A stretch of 64,000 bases of DNA from the NCBI RefSeq assembly GCF_022761035.1, contig NZ_JAKWJP010000004.1:248001-312000 (forward strand). Reading direction: 5' to 3'. Both the position numbers and the translations under genes were made by a program. How positions within the stretch are numbered: position 1 is the stretch's first letter; every line of letters begins with the position of its first letter. The notes beneath the pieces are model-generated. The model had not been told where the DNA came from. It searched no databases and saw nothing but the letters and a program-made list of their open reading frames with translations. This DNA comes from Microbacterium sp. SS28 (GTDB taxonomy: Bacteria; Actinomycetota; Actinomycetes; Actinomycetales; Microbacteriaceae). Shown here piece after piece: positions 1 to 7,863 of this stretch.

Positions 1-458
1 GCCGCCGACACGTTCGCCTGCATCCAGGCCGCGTGCTCGGCGCGCGCCCGCTGGATCGTGCCGAGCGACTCGGCCACCGTCCGCTCGATGCGGGACGCCG
101 TCTTGCGGACGAGGTCCGGCGCGACGCCGGGTGTCCCGGTCGCGCGATAGTCCTCGAACGCGCGGTCGCGCGCGTGCTGCGCCGTGAGCCGCGCGCGGCG
201 CAGCGACGTGGGGGCTTCGCCGCCGTAGAGCGCCCCCGAGAGCCCAACCTCGAGCTCGAGCTCGGCCACGGCATCGTCGAGGCGCACGAGCGAGGCGCCG
301 GCGCGCTCGCGGTCCGCGAGCGCCGCGGCCCGGGCGCGCGGCGACCGGCGCGCGCGGCGGACGAGCCAGGTCGTCACGACGACGAGGAGCGCCGTGACGC
401 CGAACACCACGAGCGCGGGGATGATCCACCCCAGCGCGCTCGCGATGAGTTCAGGCAT
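1..458 (-). CDS. Membrane-anchored coiled-coil protein, 3' end cut off by window
   Basis: The gene starts at 458 (ATG) and runs off the left edge, so only about 152 N-terminal residues are visible. Residues 5-28 form one hydrophobic segment (PELIASALGWIIPALVVFGV...), followed by a basic stop-transfer patch (VRRARRSPRARAA) and a long charged alpha-helical stretch. The phrase LVRLDDAVAELELEVGLSGALYGG resembles, from memory, the coiled-coil that follows the TPM domain in actinobacterial TPM proteins, but no TPM domain precedes it here. The start overlaps the HAD gene stop by 8 bases, so the two are translationally coupled. Function is unknown; envelope location is inferred. Confidence 0.6.
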   Translation of the reverse strand, partial: MPELIASALGWIIPALVVFGVTALLVVVTTWLVRRARRSPRARAAALADRERAGASLVRLDDAVAELELEVGLSGALYGGEAPTSLRRARLTAQHARDRAFEDYRATGTPGVAPDLVRKTASRIERTVAESLGTIQRARAEHAAWMQANVSA

Positions 459-1134
459 TCGTGTCGTCTACCAGCAGGAGGGCTCGGAGCTCGGTGGCGT
501 CGTCGACGGCGGCCTGCGCACCGTCCGACTCGTGCGGCCAGCTGAATCCCCAGCGGACGAAGATGACGGGGACGCCGTGGACGGCGCCGCCCTCGACATC
601 GTGGTGGCGGTCGCCCACGAGGACGGGTCGGCTGATGTCGGCGCCGGATGCCTCGAGCCTGCGCAGCGCCTCGGCGACGATGTCGGACTTGGCGCTGAGT
701 GTGCGCTCATCGAGGGTCGCCCCGACGATCGCAGCGAGGTGCGGCGCGAGCCCGAAGTGGTCCATGAGGGCGTCGACCTGGATCTCGGGCTTCGAGCTGG
801 CGGTCGCCTGCGGAACGCCGCACGCGCCGAGCTCGGCGATGAGCTCGCCGACGCCGGGGAAGAGCTTCGCGCCCGTCGTGTAGCCGTCGGCCCTGCCGAG
901 GGTGCGGTAGAACGAGACGGCCTCTGTGGACTCGGCGGGCGTCATGCCGACGTTGACCTGGAAGGAGTCGTACATCGGCGGCCCGATCCAGTGCACGAGC
1001 TCGGCGCGCGTGGGCGGCTTCTTGCCGAAGTGCTCGAGTGTGATCTTCAGGCGGCGCAGGATTCCGTCCGAGGCATCCACGATGGTTCCGTCGACATCCC
1101 ACAGGACACAGGTCCACGGCGATCGCATCGGCAT
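451..1134 (-). CDS. HAD-superfamily hydrolase, phosphoglycolate phosphatase-like
   Basis: A 227-aa HAD phosphatase. Motif I is VLWDVDGTIVDAS (the nucleophile and acid/base Asp pair, about residues 13-15). A Lys in a TASSKPE context fits motif III, and VLVGDRHHDVEGG supplies the motif IV acidic residues that hold Mg2+. The helical cap between motifs I and II fits the PGPase/pyrophosphatase-like subclass C1. It probably dephosphorylates a small cytosolic phosphometabolite such as 2-phosphoglycolate, but the substrate cannot be read from sequence. TAGGCT lies 6 nt before the ATG (1146-1141) with no Shine-Dalgarno, which suggests a leaderless transcript. It is coupled to the downstream membrane protein. 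Confidence 0.85.
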   Translation of the reverse strand: MPMRSPWTCVLWDVDGTIVDASDGILRRLKITLEHFGKKPPTRAELVHWIGPPMYDSFQVNVGMTPAESTEAVSFYRTLGRADGYTTGAKLFPGVGELIAELGACGVPQATASSKPEIQVDALMDHFGLAPHLAAIVGATLDERTLSAKSDIVAEALRRLEASGADISRPVLVGDRHHDVEGGAVHGVPVIFVRWGFSWPHESDGAQAAVDDATELRALLLVDDTNA

Positions 1135-1182
1135 GCGTTCAGCCTAGAGGGACGGGCCGCAGGGCTTTGAGGCCGGTGAGCG

Positions 1183-1899
1183 TCAGAAGAGGGTCGGGGT
1201 TCCGCTCTGGACGCCCTTCATGGCGTCGTAGTCGAGCAGGACCGTGTCGATGCCGCGATCGCCCGCGAGCGTCTTGGCCTGCGGGGCGATGCTCTGGGCG
1301 GCAAGCACACCGCGGACGGGTGCGAGGTGCGGATCGCGGTTGAGCAGCTCGAGGTAGCGCGTCAGCTGCTCGACGGCGTCGATGCCGGCCTTGCGCTTGA
1401 CCTCGACGGCGACGTGGCGCACGGCGCCGGCCGCGAACTCGATCTCGACGCTGCGCAGCATGAGGTCGACGGGCCCGATCGCGGTCGGGAACTCCCGCCG
1501 AACGAGTGCGAGGTCGTCGCCGATGACCTCGACCTGCTCGGCGAGGAGGCGCTGCAGATCCGCCTCGACGCCGTCCTTGATGAGTCCCGGATCCACCCCG
1601 AGCTCGTGGGAGGTGTCGTGGATGACCTCGTGGATGCGCACGAGCAGGGCGTCGCCCGTCTTGGCGTGCGTGACACGCCACAGCTCGACGATCCCCTCGT
1701 CGGCGGCCTCGGCATCCGGAGCCTCGACCGTCAGCGTGCACGGCGGGCTCATCCAGTTCAGCGGCTTGTACGAGCCGCCGTCGGAGTGCACGAGCAGGCT
1801 GCCGTCGCCCTTGTGCACGAGCAGCCGGGTCGCGAGCGGAAGGTGCGCGTTGAGGCGACCCGAGTAATCGACGGAGCAGCGGGCGATGACCAGGCGCAT
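1183..1899 (-). CDS. nucS: Endonuclease NucS (non-canonical mismatch repair)
   Basis: A 238-aa NucS/EndoMS, the mismatch-specific endonuclease that replaces MutS/MutL in most actinobacteria. The N-terminal DNA-binding half begins [16 protein letters not shown]. The RecB-like nuclease half carries the catalytic set at D145 (GPVDL), E166 and K168 (VAVEVKRK), followed by an [10 protein letters not shown] helix. The C-terminus ends in GTPTLF, which resembles the sliding-clamp binding tail of this family. The start fits a leaderless mRNA: TAGGCT at 1911-1906, six bases, then ATG. In relatives nucS is often near the ATP synthase locus; here its neighbours are a HAD phosphatase and an MFS exporter, which give no functional hint. 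Confidence 0.95.
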   Translation of the reverse strand: MRLVIARCSVDYSGRLNAHLPLATRLLVHKGDGSLLVHSDGGSYKPLNWMSPPCTLTVEAPDAEAADEGIVELWRVTHAKTGDALLVRIHEVIHDTSHELGVDPGLIKDGVEADLQRLLAEQVEVIGDDLALVRREFPTAIGPVDLMLRSVEIEFAAGAVRHVAVEVKRKAGIDAVEQLTRYLELLNRDPHLAPVRGVLAAQSIAPQAKTLAGDRGIDTVLLDYDAMKGVQSGTPTLF

Positions 1900-1934
1900 C
1901 CGAAGAGCCTAGCCGCGCCGGTCCGCGGCGAGGG

Positions 1935-3167
1935 TCAGTGCGCCGACGGATGCCCCGCGCCGACCTTGGAGCCGGCGATGGGCTTGGCAGCGCCGGACGC
2001 GAAGCCCGACAGGGCGATGAGGCCCACGAGGATCCACAGCGTCGGGAGCAGCCCGATCTCGTGGCTGACCCACCCGAGGATGGGCGGGCCGCAGAGGAAG
2101 GCGATGTACCCGATCGTCGCGGCGGCGCTGACGGATGCCGCGGCCTTCGCGGGATCGTCGGCGGCGGCCGACATGCCGAGCGGGAAGCCGAGCGACGCAC
2201 CCATTCCCCACAGCGCGACGCCGATCAGGGCGATGGGCGTCGACGGAGCGAGGATGAACAGGACGAGGCCCGTGCACGCCGTGATGGCGAGGATCCGGAG
2301 GGTCCAGACGCGGCCGAAGCGATCCACGAGCGGGCCGCCGAGCGCCCGGACGACCGTCATCGCGATGGAGAACACCGTGAGCGCGATCGCGCCCTGCGCC
2401 TCGGTGCCCCCGTGCCCGTCGACGACGGCGAGCGGCAGCCAGTCGTTCGCGCCGCCCTCGGCGAATGCCATGCCGAGCATGACCGCGCCGATCGCATACG
2501 TGCGCGGGTCGCGCCACACGGCGACGCTCGCAGCGAAGCGCTCGCGGCGCGTGGGCGCGTCGGCCACCGTGTCGTCGTTCGCCTCGCGCACGGGGACGAA
2601 GATGACGGCGAGGGCTCCGCCCGCCACCACGAGGGCGCCGATCGTCCACAGGTGGGGTGCGACGCCGATGCCCCATGCCGTCATCGCGACGCCGACGGCG
2701 GCGCCGGCGACCGTGCCGAAGCTGAAGAAGGCGTGGAACAGCGGCATGATCGTCTTGCCCGTGGCCTGCTCGACCGCGGCGCCCTCGACGTTCATCATGA
2801 CGTCGGTCGCTCCCATGCCGAGGCCCATGAGCGCGAGGCCCACGGCCGTGACGGAGAAGAGGGCCGTGGAGTCGGCGCCGGCGCCCACGACGAGGATGCC
2901 GGCGGTGAAGATCGCGAGACCCACGAGGAGGCCGCGTCGCGCACCCCAGCGGGCGAGGATGACGTTCGCGAGCGAGAGGCCGAGGATCGACGCCGCTCCG
3001 GATGCGAACAGCAGGATGCCGACCTCGAAGTCGTTGATGCCGAGGTTCGACTTGACCGACGGGACGCGCGACGCCCATGTCGCGAAACCGAGGCCCATCG
3101 CGAAGAAGATCACGAAGATGGCCGTGCGCCAGGCGACGATTTGGCGACGGGCGAGCGCGGTGTCCAT
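1935..3167 (-). CDS. MFS transporter
   Basis: A 410-aa major facilitator with about 12 hydrophobic segments. The cytoplasmic A-loop motif reads ILARWGARRGLLVG (residues about 70-85) and a related loop occurs in the second half (GGPLVDRFGRVW). An in-frame ATG lies further upstream at 3203, but the -35/-10 elements and the operator would then fall inside the coding region. The ATG at 3167, six bases after TACCAT, is preferred and gives a leaderless mRNA. The divergent LacI gene and shared operator indicate local repression. Substrate is unknown; the fold resembles sugar or drug MFS carriers of the FucP/YbjJ type. Confidence 0.88.
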   Translation of the reverse strand: MDTALARRQIVAWRTAIFVIFFAMGLGFATWASRVPSVKSNLGINDFEVGILLFASGAASILGLSLANVILARWGARRGLLVGLAIFTAGILVVGAGADSTALFSVTAVGLALMGLGMGATDVMMNVEGAAVEQATGKTIMPLFHAFFSFGTVAGAAVGVAMTAWGIGVAPHLWTIGALVVAGGALAVIFVPVREANDDTVADAPTRRERFAASVAVWRDPRTYAIGAVMLGMAFAEGGANDWLPLAVVDGHGGTEAQGAIALTVFSIAMTVVRALGGPLVDRFGRVWTLRILAITACTGLVLFILAPSTPIALIGVALWGMGASLGFPLGMSAAADDPAKAAASVSAAATIGYIAFLCGPPILGWVSHEIGLLPTLWILVGLIALSGFASGAAKPIAGSKVGAGHPSAH

Positions 3168-3173
3168 CAGAGC

Positions 3174-3219
3174 ATGGTATCGAATCGATTCGACGTACGC
3201 CAAACCGGCCGAGTACTAT
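3174..3219. promoter_or_regulatory. Divergent MFS/lacI promoters with LacI-type palindromic operator
   Basis: On the minus strand TTGGCG (3203-3198), an 18-bp spacer and TACCAT (3179-3174) form a promoter for the MFS gene. The spacer contains a perfect 14-bp palindrome TCGAATCGATTCGA (3180-3193) with the central CG typical of LacI operators. On the plus strand TACTAT (3214-3219) lies 8 bases before the lacI ATG, so that mRNA is probably leaderless too. A repressor bound at the palindrome would block MFS transcription directly and sits about 20 bp upstream of the lacI -10. Confidence 0.75.
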
Positions 3220-3227
3220 CGAGCGCA

Positions 3228-4271
3228 ATGAGCACCCGCCGCGCCACCATCGCCGACGTCGCCCGCGAAGCAGGGGTTTCGCCGTCGACGGCATCCGTCG
3301 TCTTCAGCGGCAAGACGCCCGTTTCGGATGCCACGAGACAGCGGGTGCTCGCCGCCGCCGAGTCCCTCGGCTACACGGGTCCCGATCCGCGCGCGGCGTC
3401 GCTGCGCCGCGGTCGCTCGGGCATCGTCGGGGTCGTCTTCGAGGAGCACCTCGGCCGGGCCTTCCAGGACCCCGTGAAGATCCTCATGATGGACGGCCTC
3501 ACCGAGAGCGTCGCAGGGATGGGCGCGGGACTGCTCCTCCTGCGCGATCGGGGCGAGGCGGGTGCGCCGTCGCTCACGTCCGCGCCCGTCGACGCCGCCG
3601 TGCTCGTCGGGTGCAGCGGGCTCCTGCGCGAGTCGCTCGACGTCGTCCGGGCCCGCGGCATCCCGGTCGTCGTGATCGAAGGCGATGCGGGCGAGGGCAT
3701 CCCTCGCGTCGGGCTCGACAACCGTGAGGCTCAGCGTCAGGCGGCCCACCATCTGCGCGGTCTCGGCCACGAGCGCGTCGTGATCGTCGCGCTGCCCGTC
3801 CGCAGCGAGTGGCCCGGGGGGTGGATCGATGAATCCGATCACGTCACGGTCGACGTCACGCGGGACCGCCTGCGCGGAGCGCGGGACGTGTTCCCGGGTG
3901 CACCGGCCTACGCCGCGGCCGGGAGCTTCATCGACGAGGGGCTGGCGGCCGGCCGCGTGATCTTCCGCGACCGCGAGAACAGGCCGACCGCCGTGATGGC
4001 ACAGAGCGATCTGCTCGCGGCGGGCGTCATCCGCGCCGCCGAGGAAGCGGGGCTCCGGGTGCCCGAGGACGTCAGCGTCACGGGATTCGACGGCATCGTC
4101 GTGGACGGTCTCGCGCCGTACGAGCTCACGACGATCGTGCAGCCGATGGTCGACAAGGGCCGTGCGGCGGGCCAGGCGGTCGTCGCGATGCTGCGCGGCG
4201 ACACCGCGGCATCCATCAGCTTCACGTGTGAATTCCGCGAGGGGAATACGACGGCGGAACCGCCTCGATGA
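3228..4271 (+). CDS. LacI-family transcriptional regulator
   Basis: A 347-aa LacI/GalR repressor. The N-terminal helix-turn-helix reads TIADVAREAGVSPSTASVVFSGK, with the hinge helix around residues 45-60. The periplasmic-binding-like effector domain follows, ending in DVSVTGFDGIVVDGLAPYELTTI, the usual dimer and effector face. There is no Shine-Dalgarno; TACTAT eight bases before the ATG supports leaderless expression. It is divergent from the MFS transporter and separated from it by a 14-bp palindrome, so it most likely represses both genes in response to a small (probably sugar-like) ligand. The downstream Mrp operon has its own -10 (TAGACT, 4316-4321) and is not expected to be controlled by it. 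Confidence 0.92.
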   Translation: MSTRRATIADVAREAGVSPSTASVVFSGKTPVSDATRQRVLAAAESLGYTGPDPRAASLRRGRSGIVGVVFEEHLGRAFQDPVKILMMDGLTESVAGMGAGLLLLRDRGEAGAPSLTSAPVDAAVLVGCSGLLRESLDVVRARGIPVVVIEGDAGEGIPRVGLDNREAQRQAAHHLRGLGHERVVIVALPVRSEWPGGWIDESDHVTVDVTRDRLRGARDVFPGAPAYAAAGSFIDEGLAAGRVIFRDRENRPTAVMAQSDLLAAGVIRAAEEAGLRVPEDVSVTGFDGIVVDGLAPYELTTIVQPMVDKGRAAGQAVVAMLRGDTAASISFTCEFREGNTTAEPPR

Positions 4272-4375
4272 CCTCTCGGATGTCGCCCGCGAAGAGCCGC
4301 CGCCCCGCTCGCCGGTAGACTGGACGAGACCCCGAACGCCCGCGCCCCTGGCCGCGACCCCCGAGGAGGCCGCGC

Positions 4376-7327
4376 ATGCTCATCCTCCTCGGCGCGTTCG
4401 CGGTGGTGCCCATCCTCCTGCCGTGGCTCGTCGGACGGATCGGTGCGCGCGCGTTCTACGTCGCGGCCGTGCTGCCCGTCCTGGCCTTCATCCAGGCCGC
4501 GATCGAGACGCCCGCCGTGCTGCGGGGCGACACGCCGTTCGAGACGTATTCGTGGATCCCCGCTCTCGGCATCCAGCTCTCGATGCGCATGGACACGCTC
4601 GGCTGGGTCATGGCGCTCATCGTCACGGGCGTCGGCGCGCTCGTCATGCTCTACTGCCGCTGGTACTTCCGTCCCGCTCCCGGTGCGGGCACTGCCGAGG
4701 GCGTCGGGCAGTTCGCCGCGGTGCTGCTCGCCTTCGCGGGCGCGATGTACGGCCTCGTGCTGACCGACGACCTCGTCGTGCTCGTGATGTTCTGGGAGAT
4801 CACGAGCGTGCTGTCGTACCTGCTCATCGGCTACTACCACCGGCGCGGCGCGAGCCGCCGCGCAGCCCTGCAGGCACTCCTCGTGACGACCCTCGGCGGA
4901 CTGGTGATGCTGATCGGCGTCGTGCTGCTCGTCGTCGAGGCGGGCACCTCGAGCCTGTCGACGATCCTCGCGGAGGCTCCGACGGGCTCGGTCGTCGATG
5001 CCGCGCTCGTGCTGATCCTCGTGGGGGCCCTCAGCAAGTCGGCGATCTTCCCCTTCCACTTCTGGCTCCCCGGCGCGATGGCCGCTCCGACTCCCGTCAG
5101 CGCCTACCTGCACGCCGCGGCGATGGTCAAGGCCGGCATCTATCTCATCGCGCGGCTCGCACCCGTCTTCGCGATCGCACCGCCGTGGCGGCCGATCGTC
5201 GTCTCGCTCGGTGTCTTCACGATGCTGCTCGGCGGATGGCAGGCGCTGCGCGAGTTCGACCTCAAGCGCATCCTCGCCTTCGGCACCGTGAGCCAGCTCG
5301 GACTCCTCACTGTCGTCCTCGGATTCGGAACGAGGGATGCCGCGCTCGCGGGTCTCGCATTGCTGATCGGGCATGCGCTCTTCAAGTCGAGCCTCTTCCT
5401 CGTCGTCGGCGTCATCGACCGTCAGCTGTCGACGCGCGACATCCGCGAACTGAGCGGCGTGGCCCGTCAGGCGCCCGTCATGGCGACGTTCTCTGCGATC
5501 GCGGTCGCCTCGATGATCGGCATCATCCCGACGATCGGCTTCGTCGCGAAGGAGAGCGCCCTCACGGCGCTGCTCTACGAGGCGTCGCACGGCTCGGTAT
5601 GGGGCATCGTCGCGTTCACGGGCGTCGTGCTCGGCTCGGTGCTGACGGCCGGCTACGGCCTGCGCTTCCTGTGGGGCGCGTATGCCACCAAGCGCGACGC
5701 CGAGGGCACACGCATGCCCGACACCGAGTGGCCCGACCCGCCCATCGGCTTTCTCAGCGCCCCCGTCGTCCTCTCCGGCCTGACTGTCGTCGCAGGCTTC
5801 GCGGCCCCCCTGCTCGACCTCGTGCTCGCGCCGTACGCCGACACGGCGCCCTCATCGACGCCCGGCGTCGCCCCTCCCGAGCACACCGCCCACCTCGCGC
5901 TGTGGCACGGCCTGGAGCCGGCGCTGTGGATCTCGCTGCTCACGATCGTCGCGGGCGTCGGGGTCTTCGCCATCACGCGTCGCGTCGTGATCGCTCGCAT
6001 CCTGCCCTTCACGGCCGCGGACGCCTACAACGCGACCCTGCGCGGCGTCGCGCGCGTCTCGGTGCTGACGACGACCTTCACACAGCGCGGCTCACTGCCG
6101 CTCTACGTCGGCACGATCTTCGTCGTGTTCGTCGCGGCCGAGGGCACGGTCCTGCTCGCCGGGGACGAGTGGCGCGCGGACTTCGAGGCCTACCAGACCC
6201 CCGCGCAGCTGCTCGTCGCGCCGCTCATGATCGCGGCGGGCATCATCGCGACACGAGCCCGGAAGCGCTACACGGGGGTCGTGCTCGTCTCGGTGACGGG
6301 CCTGGGCATGGTCGTGCTCTTCGCGACCAGCGGTGCGCCCGACCTCGCCCTGACCCAGATCCTCGTCGAGACGGTCACCCTCGTCGCCTTCGCCCTCGTG
6401 CTGCGCCGCATCCCATCGCGCCTCGGCGACCACAACGCCTCCGTCGCGCCGATCGCGCGCGCTGTGCTCGGCGTCGGCGTCGGGCTCACGATGGCGGTCG
6501 TCGCCCTCGCGGCGACGGGCGCACGCACCGCCGAGCCCATCTCGACGGCGTGGACAGACCTCGCGTACGGGCTCGGGCACGGCAAGAACGTCGTCAACGT
6601 CGCCCTCGTCGATCTGCGCGGGTGGGACACGATGGGCGAGCTCTCGGTGCTCATCGTCGCGGCGACGGGCGTGGCATCCCTCGTCTTCGTGACACACCGC
6701 TCGGACACGCTCTCGACCCTGACGGCGCCGCTGCCATTCGCAGCCTCGCGCACGCGGCGCCCGCTCGTCGAGACCGAGGACGGCGTGCGGCCGCAGACCG
6801 CCGACCTCAGCCATCGCCCGCGGGCCTGGCTCGTCGGCGGCCAGCGCGTGCGGCCCGAGAACCGCTCGATCATGCTCGAGGTCATCGTGCGGATCCTCTT
6901 CCACACGATCATCATCGTTTCGCTGTTCGTGCTCTTCGCGGGCCACAACCTGCCGGGCGGCGGGTTCGCGGGAGGCCTCGTCGCGGGCATGGCCCTCGTC
7001 ATGCGCTACGTCGCGGGCGGGCGGTACGAGCTCGGCGCCGCGGCACCCACCGACGCGGGCCGCCTGCTCGGCGCCGGCATGACGATCGCCGTGCTGTGCG
7101 CCATGGCGCCTCTGCTGTTCGGGCTGCCGCCGCTCAAGAGCATGTTCTTCGAGCTGGAACTCGCGGGCATCGGCCACATCGAGTTCGTGACGTCGACGAT
7201 CTTCGACATCGGCGTGTACCTCGTCGTGATCGGACTCGTGCTCGACGTGCTGCGCAGTCTCGGCGCCGAGGTCGATCGCCAGACGCTCGAGCTGCGCGCG
7301 GCCGGTGTGGGAGCGGGTGCCGCATGA
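4376..7327 (+). CDS. mrpA: Na+/H+ antiporter subunit MrpA (MrpA-MrpB fusion)
   Basis: A 983-aa multi-spanning subunit of the Mrp-type Na+/H+ antiporter. The NuoL-like core has the conserved Glu in FWEITSVLSYLLIGYY and the Lys in KSAIFPFHFWLPGAM, which belong to the proton path shared with complex I. After the MrpA C-terminal helices, residues from about 840 (SIMLEVIVRILFHTIIIVSLF ... GHNLPGGGFAGG) are an MrpB domain, so A and B are fused, as in many actinobacteria. A GAGGAGG site (4363-4369) fixes the start. It is the first gene of a six-gene operon whose members all overlap by 4 bases. The role is Na+ export, pH homeostasis and alkaline or salt tolerance. Confidence 0.95.
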   Translation: MLILLGAFAVVPILLPWLVGRIGARAFYVAAVLPVLAFIQAAIETPAVLRGDTPFETYSWIPALGIQLSMRMDTLGWVMALIVTGVGALVMLYCRWYFRPAPGAGTAEGVGQFAAVLLAFAGAMYGLVLTDDLVVLVMFWEITSVLSYLLIGYYHRRGASRRAALQALLVTTLGGLVMLIGVVLLVVEAGTSSLSTILAEAPTGSVVDAALVLILVGALSKSAIFPFHFWLPGAMAAPTPVSAYLHAAAMVKAGIYLIARLAPVFAIAPPWRPIVVSLGVFTMLLGGWQALREFDLKRILAFGTVSQLGLLTVVLGFGTRDAALAGLALLIGHALFKSSLFLVVGVIDRQLSTRDIRELSGVARQAPVMATFSAIAVASMIGIIPTIGFVAKESALTALLYEASHGSVWGIVAFTGVVLGSVLTAGYGLRFLWGAYATKRDAEGTRMPDTEWPDPPIGFLSAPVVLSGLTVVAGFAAPLLDLVLAPYADTAPSSTPGVAPPEHTAHLALWHGLEPALWISLLTIVAGVGVFAITRRVVIARILPFTAADAYNATLRGVARVSVLTTTFTQRGSLPLYVGTIFVVFVAAEGTVLLAGDEWRADFEAYQTPAQLLVAPLMIAAGIIATRARKRYTGVVLVSVTGLGMVVLFATSGAPDLALTQILVETVTLVAFALVLRRIPSRLGDHNASVAPIARAVLGVGVGLTMAVVALAATGARTAEPISTAWTDLAYGLGHGKNVVNVALVDLRGWDTMGELSVLIVAATGVASLVFVTHRSDTLSTLTAPLPFAASRTRRPLVETEDGVRPQTADLSHRPRAWLVGGQRVRPENRSIMLEVIVRILFHTIIIVSLFVLFAGHNLPGGGFAGGLVAGMALVMRYVAGGRYELGAAAPTDAGRLLGAGMTIAVLCAMAPLLFGLPPLKSMFFELELAGIGHIEFVTSTIFDIGVYLVVIGLVLDVLRSLGAEVDRQTLELRAAGVGAGAA

Positions 7328-7863
7328 CCGTCTCGCTCGTCCTCATCGTGATCATGGCCGTGCTCTTCGCGTGCGGCGTCTACGCGATGCTCGAGCGCAG
7401 CCTCACGCGTGTGCTCATCGGCTTCCTCCTGCTGGGCAACGCAGCCAACCTGCTGCTGCTCATCGTCATGGGTCAGCCCGGCTCGGCGCCGTTCTACGGC
7501 GCGGAGGGTGCAGTGTCCGATCCGCTGCCCCAGGCCCTGACCCTCACGGCGATCGTCATCACGTTCGCCGTCTCAGCCTTCCTGCTCGCGCTCATCTACC
7601 GGTCGTGGCAGCTCGGCCAGGCCGACACCGTGACGGACGACGAGACCGACCTCGCGCTGCGCGGGCGACGCCTCGCGGCAGAGGAGACGATGGACGAAGA
7701 GGCCGAGATCGTGACCGAGGATGTGGCGACCGACTTCGTGGGCGTCGACACGGCGCCCATCACGGTGCTCGGCAGCCGCGACATCCCCTCTCTCCTCGAC
7801 GACGCCCCTTCTGATCGCCTCGCCGACCGCAGGCCCCCGAAGGACGGAGGCGACGGCGCATGA
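7324..7863 (+). CDS. mrpC: Na+/H+ antiporter subunit MrpC with acidic C-terminal extension
   Basis: A 179-aa NuoK-like subunit with three membrane helices, including LIGFLLLGNAANLLLLIVMG and DPLPQALTLTAIVITFAVSAF, which is the hallmark MrpC block. The recognisable subunit ends near residue 105. The remaining ~70 residues are a soluble tail rich in Asp and Glu (DTVTDDETDLALRG, then EETMDEEAEIVTEDVATDF), longer than in a typical 110-125-aa MrpC. ATG overlaps the mrpA stop (ATGA), so translation is coupled. The tail is predicted to be cytosolic and disordered; its role is unknown. Confidence 0.93.
   Translation: MTVSLVLIVIMAVLFACGVYAMLERSLTRVLIGFLLLGNAANLLLLIVMGQPGSAPFYGAEGAVSDPLPQALTLTAIVITFAVSAFLLALIYRSWQLGQADTVTDDETDLALRGRRLAAEETMDEEAEIVTEDVATDFVGVDTAPITVLGSRDIPSLLDDAPSDRLADRRPPKDGGDGA

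Noticed and set aside
3168..3203. Upstream ATG at 3203 as start of the MFS gene
   Set aside because: It would put the -35, the operator and the -10 inside the coding region; the added residues are not typical of the family.
4162..7863. Very long open frames overlapping mrpA and other genes in alternate frames or on the opposite strand, for example 46557-49373 opposite purL
   Set aside because: They are rich in Arg, Ala and Pro or in Arg, Asp and Glu, show no domain, and arise from GC-rich third positions of the real genes, which have clear family motifs.
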